DNA of 64,000 nucleotides from Macrobrachium rosenbergii (GCF_040412425.1 NC_089744.1:31071001-31135000), one strand, 5' to 3'; positions 22,318 to 34,290 are shown, counted from the stretch's first letter. Notes: generated by a model from the sequence alone, not told the origin. Numbers and translations: made by a program.

Positions 22318-22650
22318 GACGGCACTATAACTTGACTTTTTCTACAGTCTTTTGGTTGCTAATTATGAATTTACCTTTCATTATTGGCGCTCGAGTCAAA
22401 TTAGCCTGTAATTAACCCCCAAAGCCCATCCAACAAGGGGTTTCCATACACAATCTTCACAAGACAGAGCACGGCTAGAACTGTTTCGAACGGTTCATAT
22501 CCCATCTGGCAAGTGCAATAACTTGTTAAGGTATGGGTACCCCACCCCCCCGGGCCAGTACTAAACACGGCGAAGGGACATTCCATTTGGCCGACAACAA
22601 ACAGATGCACCGTCAGAATCAGAACCCTTAAAATTGTTGAAAGAACCAGT
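22318..22650. mobile_element. Diverged partial copy of the 15760-16323 foldback family
   Basis: Contains TGTAATTAACCCCCAAAGCCCATCCAACAAGGGGTTTCCATAC and CACAAGACAGAGCACGGCTA...GAACGGTTCATATCCCATC, matching 15862-15962. The loop region (TTCCATTTGGCCGACAACAAACAGATGCACC) matches 16033-16066. The second inverted arm is mostly missing. Confidence 0.7.
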
Positions 22651-23698
22651 TGAAAAGGTAAAAACAGGCGCGGAGCTAATATATAGAATTACCGAAATAA
22701 TAATAATGGCCTAATAATAATGACTTTTGACAACTTAGCCTGCAGTAGCCAACTGCATAGGTTACTAGCATGGAGGAAGGCAGGCTAGCCTAAGTTTATA
22801 CTGTAAGTGAATTAATTACACACAATTAGACCTTACTATTTCTAAATAACCCAGAGAGCTAATAATTAAAAGCTTACATTTCCAATACCGATTAATTTCC
22901 CTGAACTTTAAAAAATCTGGCTCACAACCTAGGCTAGGGTAGTTTTACCCCTGCTCAGCACTGCCTTGGTAGACAGCAGCTCCATTTAAAAGGTTCTTTT
23001 TGCTTTATTATTTTTGTATCTGGACAACGCCTACCATAAATGGCCTCAATAAAGTAATGGTAGTTCTGCCAAATGGCCTCAGTGAATTAATGGTAGTTCT
23101 ACCAAAGTAATTATGACTCACCGTTAGTAAAATATAACAATTATCTTCACGGTTGTTTAACCAGAGACATGTTGCTGACAGTCTTCAGCGTGGACGTCAC
23201 GTCAGTCACTGCCAGACCTCGAGGAGTCGAGGAGTATTCCCAAATCGTTGCCAGCTTGGAATTTCAGTTCTTCCTATTTTTATTTTTGTTCTCTTTTTTA
23301 TTTAGTTCTTTATTTTCATTATTTATATAAAAGCATGTATGTATAAATTTATTATTTCTTTGGCGTTTTTCAGCTCATTATTCTAAACAACATTTGTAAT
23401 TCGCTGTGACTGAATCAAGCGAGACCACGGTTCAAGTCGTTTTCTCTGAATTAACACCGGAAAATCAAGCCCATTTCTTGTGTGCAAATTTTGGTATATT
23501 GTTAAAAAATACATTCTAAATCCAGTTTTACAAGGAGGAATACTGTCAACACAGTGGTCCCTAAAAGTTTAAGGGCCCCAAATCTCCCCTCCCCCCCTCC
23601 CCGGAAAACGGTAGGCATCATTGCAATTGACAGTGACGCTATAATTCAAACATTTGCCCTTTGTAGTAATAATTCAGTGCAAGAAATGCAAGTAAAAC

Positions 23699-23758
<60 letters not shown>

Positions 23759-23771
23759 TAATAATAATAAT
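23699..23771. repeat. (AAT)n microsatellite
   Basis: About 24 AAT units with one imperfection. Both strands give spurious poly-Asn, poly-Tyr or poly-Leu frames. Confidence 0.95.
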
Positions 23772-24024
23772 TGTACAAAGTTCCCGCGTAATGCTCTGGC
23801 AAGTTGCTCGGTCAGAGAGGTACGGCAGTCCACCGTTAGGGGTGATTTTTATCCCAAGGAAGATTGATGGTTTGTCCACACCTGAGGAGGAGGAGGAGAA
23901 GGTTGAGTTGGTGGGCTGAGGCGGTGTCACTCATCCCTCCTCCACCAATCTTGGTAATATATAACCAACAATAAACGCCATTCATGATAAGACACAATAT
24001 ATATAATAAAAATGTAGCATTAGG

Positions 24025-24167
<143 letters not shown>

Positions 24168-24420
24168 TTAGAACATAACATGCAGACTCGAAGAGCAATA
24201 TTGTTACGGAATGTAAAAGAACGCGTTCCGGAAGATAGAGACGAGGTGGGAAGGAGGGAGACTGGAATCCTATGAATAGCTAATGACTGCTGGTAGAAGT
24301 GTGGGGGACAGAGGGAACCAAGTTTGAGAGAACAATCAAAACCAAGAAGGGTTTGATGTTAAATGAGCTGGGAATTCCGTTCATGTCAGGCCTAGTAATA
24401 TGTAAACCATTGTGATGCTG

Positions 24421-24718
24421 CAAATGAATTGAATATAGAATTTAGGCCAAAGGCCAAGCACTAGGACCTATGAGGTCATTCAGCGTTGAAATGGAAACTG
24501 GCAGTAAAAGGTTTGAAAGGTGTAACAGGAGGAAAACATCGCAATTGCACTATGAATCAATGTCAGGAAAGGGTGGAAAGCAAGATGGAAGAAAGAGAAT
24601 ATGAAAGGAGGTACAGTAAAAGGACTGAAAGGAGGTTGCAGCTATGGGTCGAGCGAAGGCACGCTGCAAAGAACTTGAGGTGCACTGACGGCACTAACTT
24701 CCTACGGAGGATGCTGTA
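24421..24718 (+). repeat. Dispersed ~300-bp repeat, copy 1
   Basis: Starts GAATTGAATATAGAATTTAGGCCAAAGGCCAAGCACTAGG and ends GCACTGACGGCACTAACTTCCTACGG. A clearly related copy in the same orientation lies at 41509-41797. The plus-strand frame through it encodes a Lys/Arg/Glu-rich peptide that is not conserved between the copies, so it is non-coding. Confidence 0.75.
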
Positions 24719-25464
24719 AATGGAGAACAAGAACAGTATAAACAAGACAGGGAATGGAGATAATGACACTATGAGGAAATTTATTTTCCCACCCTGTTTG
24801 CAGTCAGGAAACTTTGCCCACAATTTTTTTTTTAAGTTGGTGCAAAAGTTCTCATTATCATTACCACCAGGTACCATAGAATATATAATATATCAGAACT
24901 TCTTTTCAGTAAAATGACAAACAATATCGGCAAAATCTTTTACAACATAAGTATGGAAATCCTCCCTTTAGCTATCATTCAAAGGACATAAAACAATAAA
25001 CCACAGTCCAATCTATGGGTATAAAAGCCAATATCATCCACAAATTCTCCTTGAAAAGGAAATGAAATACGCTTTGGGAAAACCAGAACTCGTTCCGAAC
25101 AGAAGCTGCGTCAATTCCAACTCACCAAACTCTTGATGAGGTCCGAAAGAAGAGACGATTGGTAAACTGTAGCGGTAATTTTTTCCTTTTGGGGATATTG
25201 TTTGCGGATATCAAAGTATTTTCTTTCTCGATCGACGTATTTTGAAAAACTTGCCTTTCTTATAGTTTTAAGAAAATCCAGAATGATTTTGTCAATTTCA
25301 CATATGAAACTGTTGCCTGTAAGAAATTACTGGCAATAAGAATTGTTTATATAATTTCAGTACATATGACAAGGATTCCATTTACTAATATCAAATCAAT
25401 GAAAAAGTTCCTTAATTCAAGTATTATTTTTCTGTGAGGATCAAAGTAATTTTATATGCATGTA

Positions 25465-25466
<2 letters not shown>

Positions 25467-25522
<56 letters not shown>
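25467..25522. repeat. (TA)n microsatellite
   Basis: About 27 TA units. Confidence 0.92.
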
Positions 25523-25524
<2 letters not shown>

Positions 25525-26649
25525 TAGTACAGTAGGTCTAACTGAGATACATTTTATTTGAACTGAGATGGACTAGTATTCTAGTGTTAAGGCTTTTTAG
25601 GCGCGCGCTTGTGTGTAGTATAAAAACGAAAAAATTAAGTAAAATTATCCAATAGAACCATCTCAAAATCTAGGACACTTTTCTTTAGCTCATAGCTCTC
25701 CTACTTTACACCCAGAATCATTACTTAATTTTAAAGTTATCTTCTATGCAGACGGAAAGAAAACCAAGACAATTTCCGCTAACTTCATAGCTGGAGGTAA
25801 TAACAAAATAAGACAGACTCAATCCAACTTCATTGACGGAGGTAATCACCAGCGCTCAAGTTTCAACCACAGAGGACGTTCTCGCGTTTTGCTGTACTTT
25901 ATTAAACTGTACTGGAATAAGCTAAAAAAAAAAAGACAAAAACAAATTTCTAGACAAGAAATGTATTTGGAAAGCAATCAAAAATGATATACATGCGCAT
26001 TACAACTGTTTACCGAGAGGATAAGTTAGTATTTCGTATCTCGATCAAAATAATTATATGGGCGTTTTCACGGGAAAACATAATGAATGTATTCTTCAAA
26101 AATTCTTTGAATATTTTAAACTGTTTGTATATGTAATTTACTTAGTTTAACAACAGATCATATTTATTATATCTATATTTATTATAATATTTTCGGTGCA
26201 AAGACTTTACATGTCTATTATCAGTAGAAGTCCATTTTTGGATAAGTGAGGGTTGTCTGGATAACTACTCAGTTATTCAGACCAAATCGTTATGATACAC
26301 ATCATAACTTAATCCTATTTCAGAGAATATCTAGTTATCTTCAAAGGCATTATAGCACCGGCAATACGTTCATAATTTTTCTACGAGAAAAAGGCACCCA
26401 TACATGCACAAGTTAACACTCTTATCCACATTTGAATCGATGAGCACAGAAATTTGCTTTCGGACACATTTACGTAGATATCGCAGTTTTCTCAAGAAGG
26501 AGCCAGGGGCAATTATTCCTAGTATCTATCGGGGAAGTTGGCAGACAAATCTGCTAATGATGGTGCCATTAGTAGATCGAAGGCGAAGTTCGTATCTCCA
26601 CTATCAGCAGCTGTTTCCAAGAGGTATACGATCATTTGGGACAAGAGCA

Positions 26650-26651
<2 letters not shown>

Positions 26652-26693
<42 letters not shown>

Positions 26694-26798
26694 TTCATAC
26701 TAAGAATAATTCATAAGAATGAGAAAGTTTTTTATCACTTGTTTAGGTCCAACCCTTCCCGATAGGATCAAATCGAAATAACAAGTTTATGATTTTAT

Positions 26799-26868
<70 letters not shown>

Positions 26869-26948
26869 TTTTTACTACTCACTGACTAATTCGATGTTTT
26901 TTAATTGTATTCTGCAAAACAGACTATGTAAACAAGTAAACTAATATG

Positions 26949-27011
<63 letters not shown>
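26652..27011. repeat. Cluster of microsatellites: (CT)n, (TA)n, (TA)n
   Basis: (CT)n at 26652-26689, (TA)n at about 26802-26865 and (TA)n at about 26949-27011, separated by short AT-rich unique DNA. No gene is supported here. Confidence 0.92.
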
Positions 27012-27012
<1 letters not shown>

Positions 27013-27170
27013 AGTTATTTCAGACTATTTCTGTTCAATCTTGTGATAAATATATGACAATGAGGTGGGCACAGATACGTACAATATAGTCAGTATGATA
27101 GGGTTGTACACTGCAATATAGATATGTCCATGAATGACGATTAAACTGGACATATTTAACATATGTCCAG

Positions 27171-27640
27171 TTTCATCATCAGCCATGATAATGATATGGG
27201 AAATACCGGGTGTTTCGAAATTAGAGCGTCCCCCTCCACAGAACAAATGGAAAGTTATGAAGCTTTCTGTTGCAGCCTATCTCCAAGTTTATTGATGAAG
27301 TGAGCTGCTTATAAAGCGGGATGCCGACGTCTGCGTAGTTCGCAGAGACCGCTGGTACAAAGATTTACAGTTGACCTGAGGTCAAACTAATTTCTTACAA
27401 AAACAGGACAGGTTCATACAGAGAACATAGTGATCAATAATGTCTGACACATAACATAAATAACTCGTTACTTGTACATAAAGCATGATTGTTTGGAAAG
27501 ACAATATATATACAATTTACAATTATGGTGATAAATATATATTCTGATCGACCTTAGGTCGATGTGAAGGCACCTCGGAAAACGGGATGTTCTCAACAGA
27601 GAACGCGGTGAGTGGGGACTTTACACAGGTTTTGGATAAT
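27171..27640. other. Unclassified, possibly transposon-derived segment
   Basis: Contains ACCGGGTGTTTCGAAATTAGAGCGTCCCCCTCCACAGAACAAATGGAAAG (27207 onward) and CATCGACCTAAGGTCG-like palindromic DNA (27550-27563). The GC-richer composition against an AT-rich background suggests a degraded element. I cannot place it in a family and see no usable frame. Confidence 0.3.
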
Positions 27641-30050
27641 TTTGTATATCGGCAATAAAATATCCACCATGGTTTTTGAAATTCAATATTGTAATAAATC
27701 TGATTTTTTTTTCTTTTAGATTTCTCATCGTACTAGCAGTCAAGACGCTAATTTGATTTTCCAGTCAAAGTTCTCAGCTAGTATGATTCATATAGACTTT
27801 TTATACACAGCCATTTACCTAAATTTGCCAGCCAAGAAAGGAATTCTGGTTCAGCATATTTAGTACCGATAATTTCCACACATTTCGTCATTTTAAACGG
27901 AATGATTAGTGCTTGCTGGAAATTTAAAATGCCATCAGAAATTGTTCACTGATTTTCAACATTACTAATGATGTGCATCTAACCTTGAAGAAGAAAGGTT
28001 TGAATGTAGGTTACTTGTCGAAAAGAAGAAAGCTAAGTTTATACGGTAATGTTTATGTAACCAATAATCTTAAGTTGAAAATTGGGTGGTACTGTTTAAA
28101 AAAAAAAAAAAATTAAAAGTTGGGGACAGGGGAATGAGGGATAATAACTAGGTGAAGACTGAACTTAATGAATGCTGCAGTCTTTGGACACAAGCAAATT
28201 AGGATTGTGTGCACATATCTATGTCAGACTGTCTGACCCGGTCGCACGATGAAAACCTTTCCCAGATTTTGAATAATCCCTTTTCACCTATTTTATAAAG
28301 CACTGTAACGTTAATATCATCTACATTAATGGAATTTTTTCTAGAAAGGTTGGGAATCAACATTAAAACAGGATTAAATATTCACTATTATTTATAAAAA
28401 AAAAAAAATTACAGTTTTGTATTATCCTGCACGCTCCATGCGGACTACACCATTCAGGCTGCTTTAACATAACGATGACTACTTTTTATCGCCATCTGAT
28501 GTTTTGTTTTCAGTTGCGTGGACCAAGAAACTGAATGAACTAAAGTAAATATAAAATATTTCATGATATTTCAGTCCTTTAAGTTACTAAAAATAATATT
28601 TTGATATATACAAAGTCGAACATTCCTACTCAAATTGCACTTGACTAAGGTAAACAATTACCTTGCGAATACGTGAAAAGTTTAAAGCTATGAAGCATTA
28701 AGCCTGAATGCACATTACTATATTATCTTCAAATATTGCTAGTGTTTAATAAGTATTCTCCTTGATTATCAGGTATCTTGAAAAAACAATGCGAGGGCAA
28801 TGAAGAAAGGGGCAGTAGACTCACTACTTAATTTGTTTTGTTACTCTACGATTTAATTCATAGCATAGGTATATGTGTTTTAGAGCTTGAGCAGAAGATG
28901 AAGTCTGTTCTGATACTTTCATCTAAAACATGAAGGAAATTATGCACACAAGTGCATAGCAAATTATATGTCCGAATTTGGGTTTTTGATTGTCAGTACT
29001 CGGCATAATTCATTGCCCAGTATTACCTCGTAAGGATTTTTTTTCCATAAACTGAACTCTTGGAAAGGGAAATGTTTCACCATATTTTTTTCACATTTAT
29101 TACCGTAGGTTCAGCGTTCAATGAATGTCGAAGAGTGATGTTTTTATGTGTTATGATATGTTATGGGTAACATTGCTACGATGCGAACGAATTTATATAC
29201 CTGTATGAGTAAGAAAAATGAGAAAAATTTTGAAATTTATGGACACGTAACTTAGAGAGTTATCAAATGACAATGCACATGCGGTTTTGTTATGTAAAGA
29301 CAGGAGCAATTACATATTTTTTAACTGCGCAAGAAACTGCTCTGGTGGCCTAAAATGCTGGAAAAATATGTAAGGTCAACCGAAAAAAAAAAACTGTGAT
29401 TTATGCGCAAATGTTGAGTATTAGGCGTTGTGACGTCACATTCCAATATTTTGCTACTGTAGTGGATTTTTACTGCATGCTAAAAAAAGTGTGTAAAATG
29501 ACAAGAACACTGATGAGAAATGCCCAGTGCCGCATCGCGATTCCCAAACACCTGTGGACCAAGCTGAGCATTGTAGTCATTGTTTGTTCATTAAACAGTG
29601 AATGCAAACTATTGATTTCTTCTTCTCAAAGCCTCACGTATGTGTTAGTTCGTGCTGGGTTTCCCAAGTACTTCGTTCGTTTCTTGAGGAATGGAAAATA
29701 TCTAAACGAAGAGAAACTTCATTGGTGGAACTTCTGGGATGGTTAAGCATCGACACAAAAATAGCTTCTACTTCTCATTCATTTTACCTTTTATCGCCTT
29801 TGATGTATTCTTTCGGTCCAAGATCTCTGTCTAAGAAGATTCAAACGGGGTGTTTTAAGGAACAAAAGCTTAATTTTTATCTTCAAAAGTAATTGCATAT
29901 TCGTGTAATATTTACTGTTTCCATTTTTCTAGAAGTACTTTGCTACAATACTATTAGCACGAAGTGAAATCAGACTATTGCCCTTTTTCTGAAAAAATAA
30001 TCTTTCCTCACTTTTATTCCGGTTGATGGCAACCAAGAACATTCCAAGTT
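27641..30050. other. No gene recognised
   Basis: AT-rich, mostly unique-looking DNA with A/T homopolymers near 28099, 28398 and 29384. The only moderate frames (29396-29746 and 29602-29892, plus) lack domains or signal peptides and overlap each other, so I do not call them. Confidence 0.45.
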
Positions 30051-30052
30051 GC

Positions 30053-30060
30053 TATATAAA
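30053..30060 (+). promoter_or_regulatory. TATA box of secreted peptide gene 1
   Basis: TATATAAA, 101 bp upstream of the Met codon at 30154. A transcript starting about 30 bp downstream would have a 5' UTR of about 70 nt. Genes 2 and 3 have TATATAAG at a comparable distance. Confidence 0.6.
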
Positions 30061-30153
30061 GCAGCTGCAGGTCGAGGCCTCTGCCAGAAAACCTTGAGAA
30101 CTTCATTGCCAAGGATAGGATATAGGTCAGGCTTAAGAAGACGAGATTTCGCC

Positions 30154-30675
30154 ATGAAACAGGTAATGGAAATAAGTGATTTGTTGTTAACTACCACGTG
30201 AGTTTTCTCTATTTGACAGAAACTGTTACTGGAAATTAAGTGCGCAAAAGTACAATATAATCGTATTATACTGAAATGTCAAATAAGCAAATCGATTTCA
30301 TTTTGCTTCCCAATGTGAGTGATTTATCAGTCATATTTATGTGACGTAATTATTTAAACGGCACGTAACCGCAAAAATACTCCATGAAATTTGCTTCAAG
30401 AATTTGAAACAAAAATGTTCCGTTTAGCTGATATGCTATACTTAATTATAAAAAGTTTATTCTTCCTTAATGATATATTGAATCGTTCACTTCCCTTATT
30501 TTCTCCTCTCTCGCACAGTGAAATTATATATGTTGACAGAACTGTACTACACATAACTTGATTGTACAAATACTCTTAAATGCAAATATAAAACTGAAAA
30601 AGTTTCACGACATTTCACCGGGTAAAACAATAAGCAACGCCCTCGGCAAATCAAATCACACGGTGAGAAACTGGG

Positions 30676-30760
<85 letters not shown>

Positions 30761-31395
30761 TTAGTAGATAAAGTGGATAAATACCAAATATCGGGCGCAA
30801 GACACAAAAAAGTAAACAGTTCATCAAAGTTGGCATTTTGCTATTTTTAGCAGTTTCTTCCCTTTTTGCACATTCCTCTCCGGTTTTGGAATGAAAATAG
30901 ATATCAAAGGCAAAATTACCTTTCTAGTTCCAACACGTGTGGCTGTTATGCCAACAAGATGCTGCACGTATGGACATTGTCCAAACCCCACCACCGACTA
31001 TATCCTGAAGGTTATTACACTTTTTTCCTAAATAAAAATTTTAAATGTCTACAGATCCTCTGGTGTGCTAAATCAAACATTCGCTGCTTTTTAATACAGC
31101 CGTCTTGCCTAGCAAGTAATACTGCTTTATCATTATCAATTCCTTTCAGATTTCTGTTCTTCTCAAACTAATGGCGGCGATAATTGCCTTGGCAATGTCC
31201 GATGCAATGCCTGGACCTGTCCCCTACGCTTTAGCGATGGCAAACCCCTATCCACTGGCAGATCCTTCCCCTGCACCCATTGCAGATCCTGAAGCTGATC
31301 CTGATCCTGTCTTTTGGGGCTGGCGTAGAAGACGATGGGGCTGGGGACGACGCCGATGGGGCTGGCGACGAGGAGGATGGGGCTGTTGTGGCTAA
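30154..31395 (+). CDS. Gene 1: Trp/Arg-rich secreted peptide precursor with a dipeptide-repeat propeptide (putative antimicrobial peptide)
   Basis: Spliced gene: coding exon 1 at 30154-30162 (Met-Lys-Gln), donor GTAATG, 987-bp intron, acceptor TCCTTTCAG, exon 2 at 31150-31395 with stop TAA. The product is 84 aa. Residues 1-22 form a signal peptide (basic start, core LLKLMAAIIALAM, cleavage after S-D-A). Residues 23-56 are 17 consecutive dipeptides whose second residue is always Pro or Ala (MP, GP, VP, YA ... EA, DP, DP), with acidic residues concentrated in the second half. Residues 57-84 are strongly cationic: 9 Arg, 7 Trp and 8 Gly in heptad repeats starting WGW, ending in a vicinal Cys pair and Gly. 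The propeptide register fits stepwise removal by a DPP IV-type peptidase, which would stop at the mature N-terminus Val-Phe. A terminal Gly could allow C-terminal amidation. I infer an antimicrobial peptide secreted from blood cells or epithelium; a venom- or neuropeptide-like role is not excluded. The intact frame and splice sites argue for a functional gene. Confidence 0.78.
30678..30757. repeat. (ATT)n microsatellite inside the gene 1 intron
   Basis: About 26 ATT units within the 30163-31149 intron. Confidence 0.93.
31315..31392 (+). repeat. In-frame 21-bp repeat encoding the mature peptide of gene 1
   Basis: Units at 31315-31335, 31336-31356 and 31357-31377, plus a 15-bp partial unit at 31378-31392, each begin TGGGGCTG. 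The encoded heptads start Trp-Gly-Trp followed by Arg/Gly; the last unit becomes Trp-Gly-Cys-Cys-Gly. The mature peptide therefore looks built by tandem duplication of a 21-bp unit. Confidence 0.85.
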
Positions 31396-31708
31396 GTGAT
31401 CATAAAGAAAGGAGACTCAGTGATGCGCTGGGTTGCTGTCAAAGGCGTCTGAATCTCGTTGGCCGTACAGGTCTTGTTTATGCTTTTTCTCGAGTAAACT
31501 GATACAGTTACCGTAATATTTTAGTTTCCCTTCGTGCAAATGGGATTCTAGTATCTGCATATGTATAAGATTTAAGGGAAGTAATTTACTGTAATACTTA
31601 CGTTTAAAAAAAGACTATCAGTGAATAGTGCTGCCCACATAGCCATTTCTTTTATTGCTGGATTATACTGAAGCTGATTCCAGAATATAGGCAGTAATAT
31701 ATCTAGTT

Positions 31709-31710
<2 letters not shown>

Positions 31711-31771
<61 letters not shown>

Positions 31772-31783
31772 TATATATATATG

Positions 31784-31849
<66 letters not shown>
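31711..31849. repeat. (TA)n microsatellite
   Basis: About 140 bp of TA repeats with a few ATGT or AAAT interruptions, 315 bp downstream of the gene 1 stop codon. Confidence 0.93.
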
Positions 31850-31853
<4 letters not shown>

Positions 31854-32003
31854 TAGCTGGTGTACATTCTCACCTCAGGTGATGAAAACATCACGCCTCA
31901 AGAGAGATTATAAGAAAAGTTTATAATGGTTTTTTGTTATTTTATTGATGCAGTAGTTAGTAAACCCAGTGAAGAGCCGGAAGGTGTAGTTGAAATATTG
32001 TAT

Positions 32004-32215
32004 TTCTGGGTTATCCGACCTGTGTCAGCCGGTGAAATAACCATTCAGCACTTATTTCTAGGTAAATCTATTGCTAACGACTCCATTTCATGGAGCTCAC
32101 ACTGGGGGTAGTAACTCCAGCTTGACATTTAGCTTTTCTCTGGTATGTTTAGCAATAGATTTACCTAGAAATAAGTGCTGAATGGTTATTTCACCGGGTG
32201 ACACAGGTCTCTCCC
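32004..32215. mobile_element. Short foldback element (MITE-like)
   Basis: GAAATAACCATTCAGCACTTATTTCTAGGTAAATCTATTGCTAA (32034-32077) is present as its reverse complement at about 32151-32195. The flanking ACCTGTGTCAGCCGGTGAAAT and CACCGGGTGACACAGGT extend the arms. The loop is about 70 bp. No coding capacity. Confidence 0.7.
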
Positions 32216-32389
32216 CAGAAATAGATTTTTCCTTTGTCAAAATCCTTTATTAAGACAAGCTCCAGTAAACTGAGTGTGGGATGTCTACCATTTAAAGAGA
32301 AAGCAACTTCAGTTGGTTATCGTGAAAAACAACTGCAGAGACCCTTGAAAGTGCATGTTAGGCAGAACGTTGAGAGTGAATATTAGGAA

Positions 32390-32660
32390 GAGTAAGAGAG
32401 CTAAAGAGGCCTAGGAAGAAGAGTAAGAGAGCAAAAGGAGTCCAGGGAGAAGAGTAAGAGAACAGAAGGAGTCCAGGAAGAAGAGTAAGAGAGCAAAAGG
32501 AGTCCAGGAAGAAGAGTAAGAGAGCAAAAGGAGTCCAGGAAGAAGGGTAAGAGAGCAAAAGGAGTCCAGGAAGAAGAGTAAGAGAGAAGGAGTCCAGGAA
32601 GAAGAGTAAGAGAGCAAAAGGAGTCCAGGAAGAAGGGTAAGAGAGCAAAAGGACTCCAGG
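32390..32660. repeat. 31-bp tandem repeat (minisatellite)
   Basis: About nine units of GGAGTCCAGGAAGAAGAGTAAGAGAGCAAAA-type sequence. GTCCAGG recurs at 32471, 32502, 32533, 32564, 32592 and 32623; one unit is 3 bp short. The minus strand gives Leu/Ser/Phe-rich repetitive frames that are artefacts. Confidence 0.88.
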
Positions 32661-33350
32661 AAGGTGGTGCAGTGGATATTAGTGTGGATGTGGAAAGGTA
32701 TTTGGAAATAAATATGTTGATTATGTTAAGGAAAGATACAAATGGCAGAATAGGTAGCACAGAAGGTACCTGGAGCTATCTAAATTACTTGGAAGTGAAG
32801 AAGAGTATAATGAAATACATGCTGGGATATTTGAAAGGACTGTTCAGCTAACTGTCCTTTACAGAAGTGGAGTGTAGACACCGAATGCAAATAAAAGGTA
32901 GGATTCTTGAGATGAGATTTTTATACAGCATAGATGAATTAAGAATGGTTTAAAGGGGGTAAAAAGGCATTATGATTAAAATATGAGCATATAAAAGATA
33001 GATAATTCTTTTGTGGGTGGTCTTGTCATGTGGCTAGAACAGAGAACAATAGACTGGTGAAAAGAGTGTGAACTTCAATAGGGATTGGAGGAAGGAGCAG
33101 ACGGAGGCATAGAGTGTTGGCTGGACAAACTGCGTGAATTATTTGAATGTAAAGTTCTTGATGTCCATAATTTAGGGAAAAGTGTAAGACAGACGTGAGT
33201 AGCAATTAACTGAAAGGGGTATTCTTGGCGACTGATGCCTGGGAAGTTTTTTTTACGTGGATGATCCATCATTGATTCAGCATTTAAAATATAGGCTTGA
33301 CAATGGCTGTTATTTTATATTTTTCTGAAGCCATCTTTATTAAAGGAAAT
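32661..33350. other. No gene recognised
   Basis: AT-rich DNA with short frames only. The ATGAAATACATGCTGGGATATTTGAAAGGACTG stretch at 32811 onward could be transposon-derived, but no family is identifiable. Confidence 0.4.
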
Positions 33351-33355
33351 TGTTC

Positions 33356-33357
<2 letters not shown>

Positions 33358-33422
<65 letters not shown>

Positions 33423-33459
33423 TACTGTATATATATACATACATGTATATATATATAAA

Positions 33460-33547
<88 letters not shown>
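33358..33547. repeat. (TA)n microsatellite
   Basis: About 190 bp of TA repeats broken by a short degenerate centre (about 33415-33465). Confidence 0.95.
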
Positions 33548-33550
<3 letters not shown>

Positions 33551-33882
33551 GGATGTGTATGTTCCAGCATAACCCAGAAATGCATTGAGCAATTTCAACC
33601 AAACTTGATATACATATGACTTACTATCTAGGAAAGAATACTATGGCACCAAAGGAGGTGGGGGAGGGAAGGGGTGACATGTAAAAATAACAGAAAACGA
33701 CACGTATTAGTGTCTAATCCATAGTTTTCGAGGTCGCTAAGATGAATAGTGATACTTCCGATGCCCTTTAAGTCTAAGTTCAGCCCCGATAAGAAAGGGG
33801 AGCGGCTGAGAAGGGGTGAAAAATAAAATGTCAAAATTGCTGGGCAATGTAATTGAAGCAAATATCTTAACAGGAAAGGGAG

Positions 33883-33942
<60 letters not shown>

Positions 33943-34290
33943 AAGTTAGAGAGATAGTAGAGGTGGGTGTTAGGGAGGAGATAGAAGGAAAGAGTGAGGG
34001 AGACTTGGAGAGAGAGAGAGAAAGAGAGAGTGAGCGACAGAGAAAGTTTATGAGTTGTTATTCAGAGTTTTTCTGGGGTGAGAAGGGATGAAATATAAAA
34101 TGTCAAAAATACTGGGCAATGTAATTGAAGCAACTATCTTAACAGGAAAGGGAAAGAGTGAGAGGGAGAGAGAGTAGAGTGGGTGTTAGGGAGGAGAAAG
34201 AGGAAAAGAATGAGGGGAGAGTTGGAGAGAGAGAGAGTTTATCGGTTGTCATTCAGAGTTTTCCTGGGCAGTGCCAGGTTGGTCAGCTAG
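33548..34290 (+). mobile_element. Helitron-like non-autonomous element (candidate)
   Basis: Begins after a (TA)n tract with ...TGTATGTTCCAGCATAACCCAGAAATGCATTGAGCAATTTCAACC. Ends CCTGGGCAGTGCCAGGTTGGTCAGCTAG, with a small GC hairpin (TGGGCA/TGCC) just before a terminal CTAG, followed by T. Helitrons end in a hairpin plus CTRR and insert between A and T. The interior contains GA-rich microsatellites (33884-33942 and others) and an internal direct duplication (AAAATGTCAAAATTGCTGGGCAATGTAATTGAAGC at 33826 and again at 34097). No Rep/helicase is encoded. Confidence 0.45.

Noticed and set aside
23554..23930. Poly-Asn, poly-Tyr and poly-Leu frames
   Set aside because: Translations of the (AAT)n tract.
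27254..27300. ATGAAGCTTTCTGTTGCAGCC resembling a Met-Lys-Leu signal start
   Set aside because: The frame stops after 12 codons without a donor, and no TATA box precedes it. It lies in a possible repeat.
29396..29892. Two overlapping plus-strand frames upstream of gene 1
   Set aside because: No domain, signal peptide or splice logic, and each overlaps the other in a different frame.
32358..32760. Leu/Ser/Phe-rich repetitive minus-strand frames resembling membrane repeats
   Set aside because: Produced by the 31-bp minisatellite in several frames. No start context or conservation.
33350..33619. Long Tyr-Ile repeat frames on both strands, and similar ones at 24001, 34283, 34374, 37038, 40292, 42419, 42941, 47484, 58696 and 60147
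   Set aside because: Pure translations of (TA)n microsatellites.
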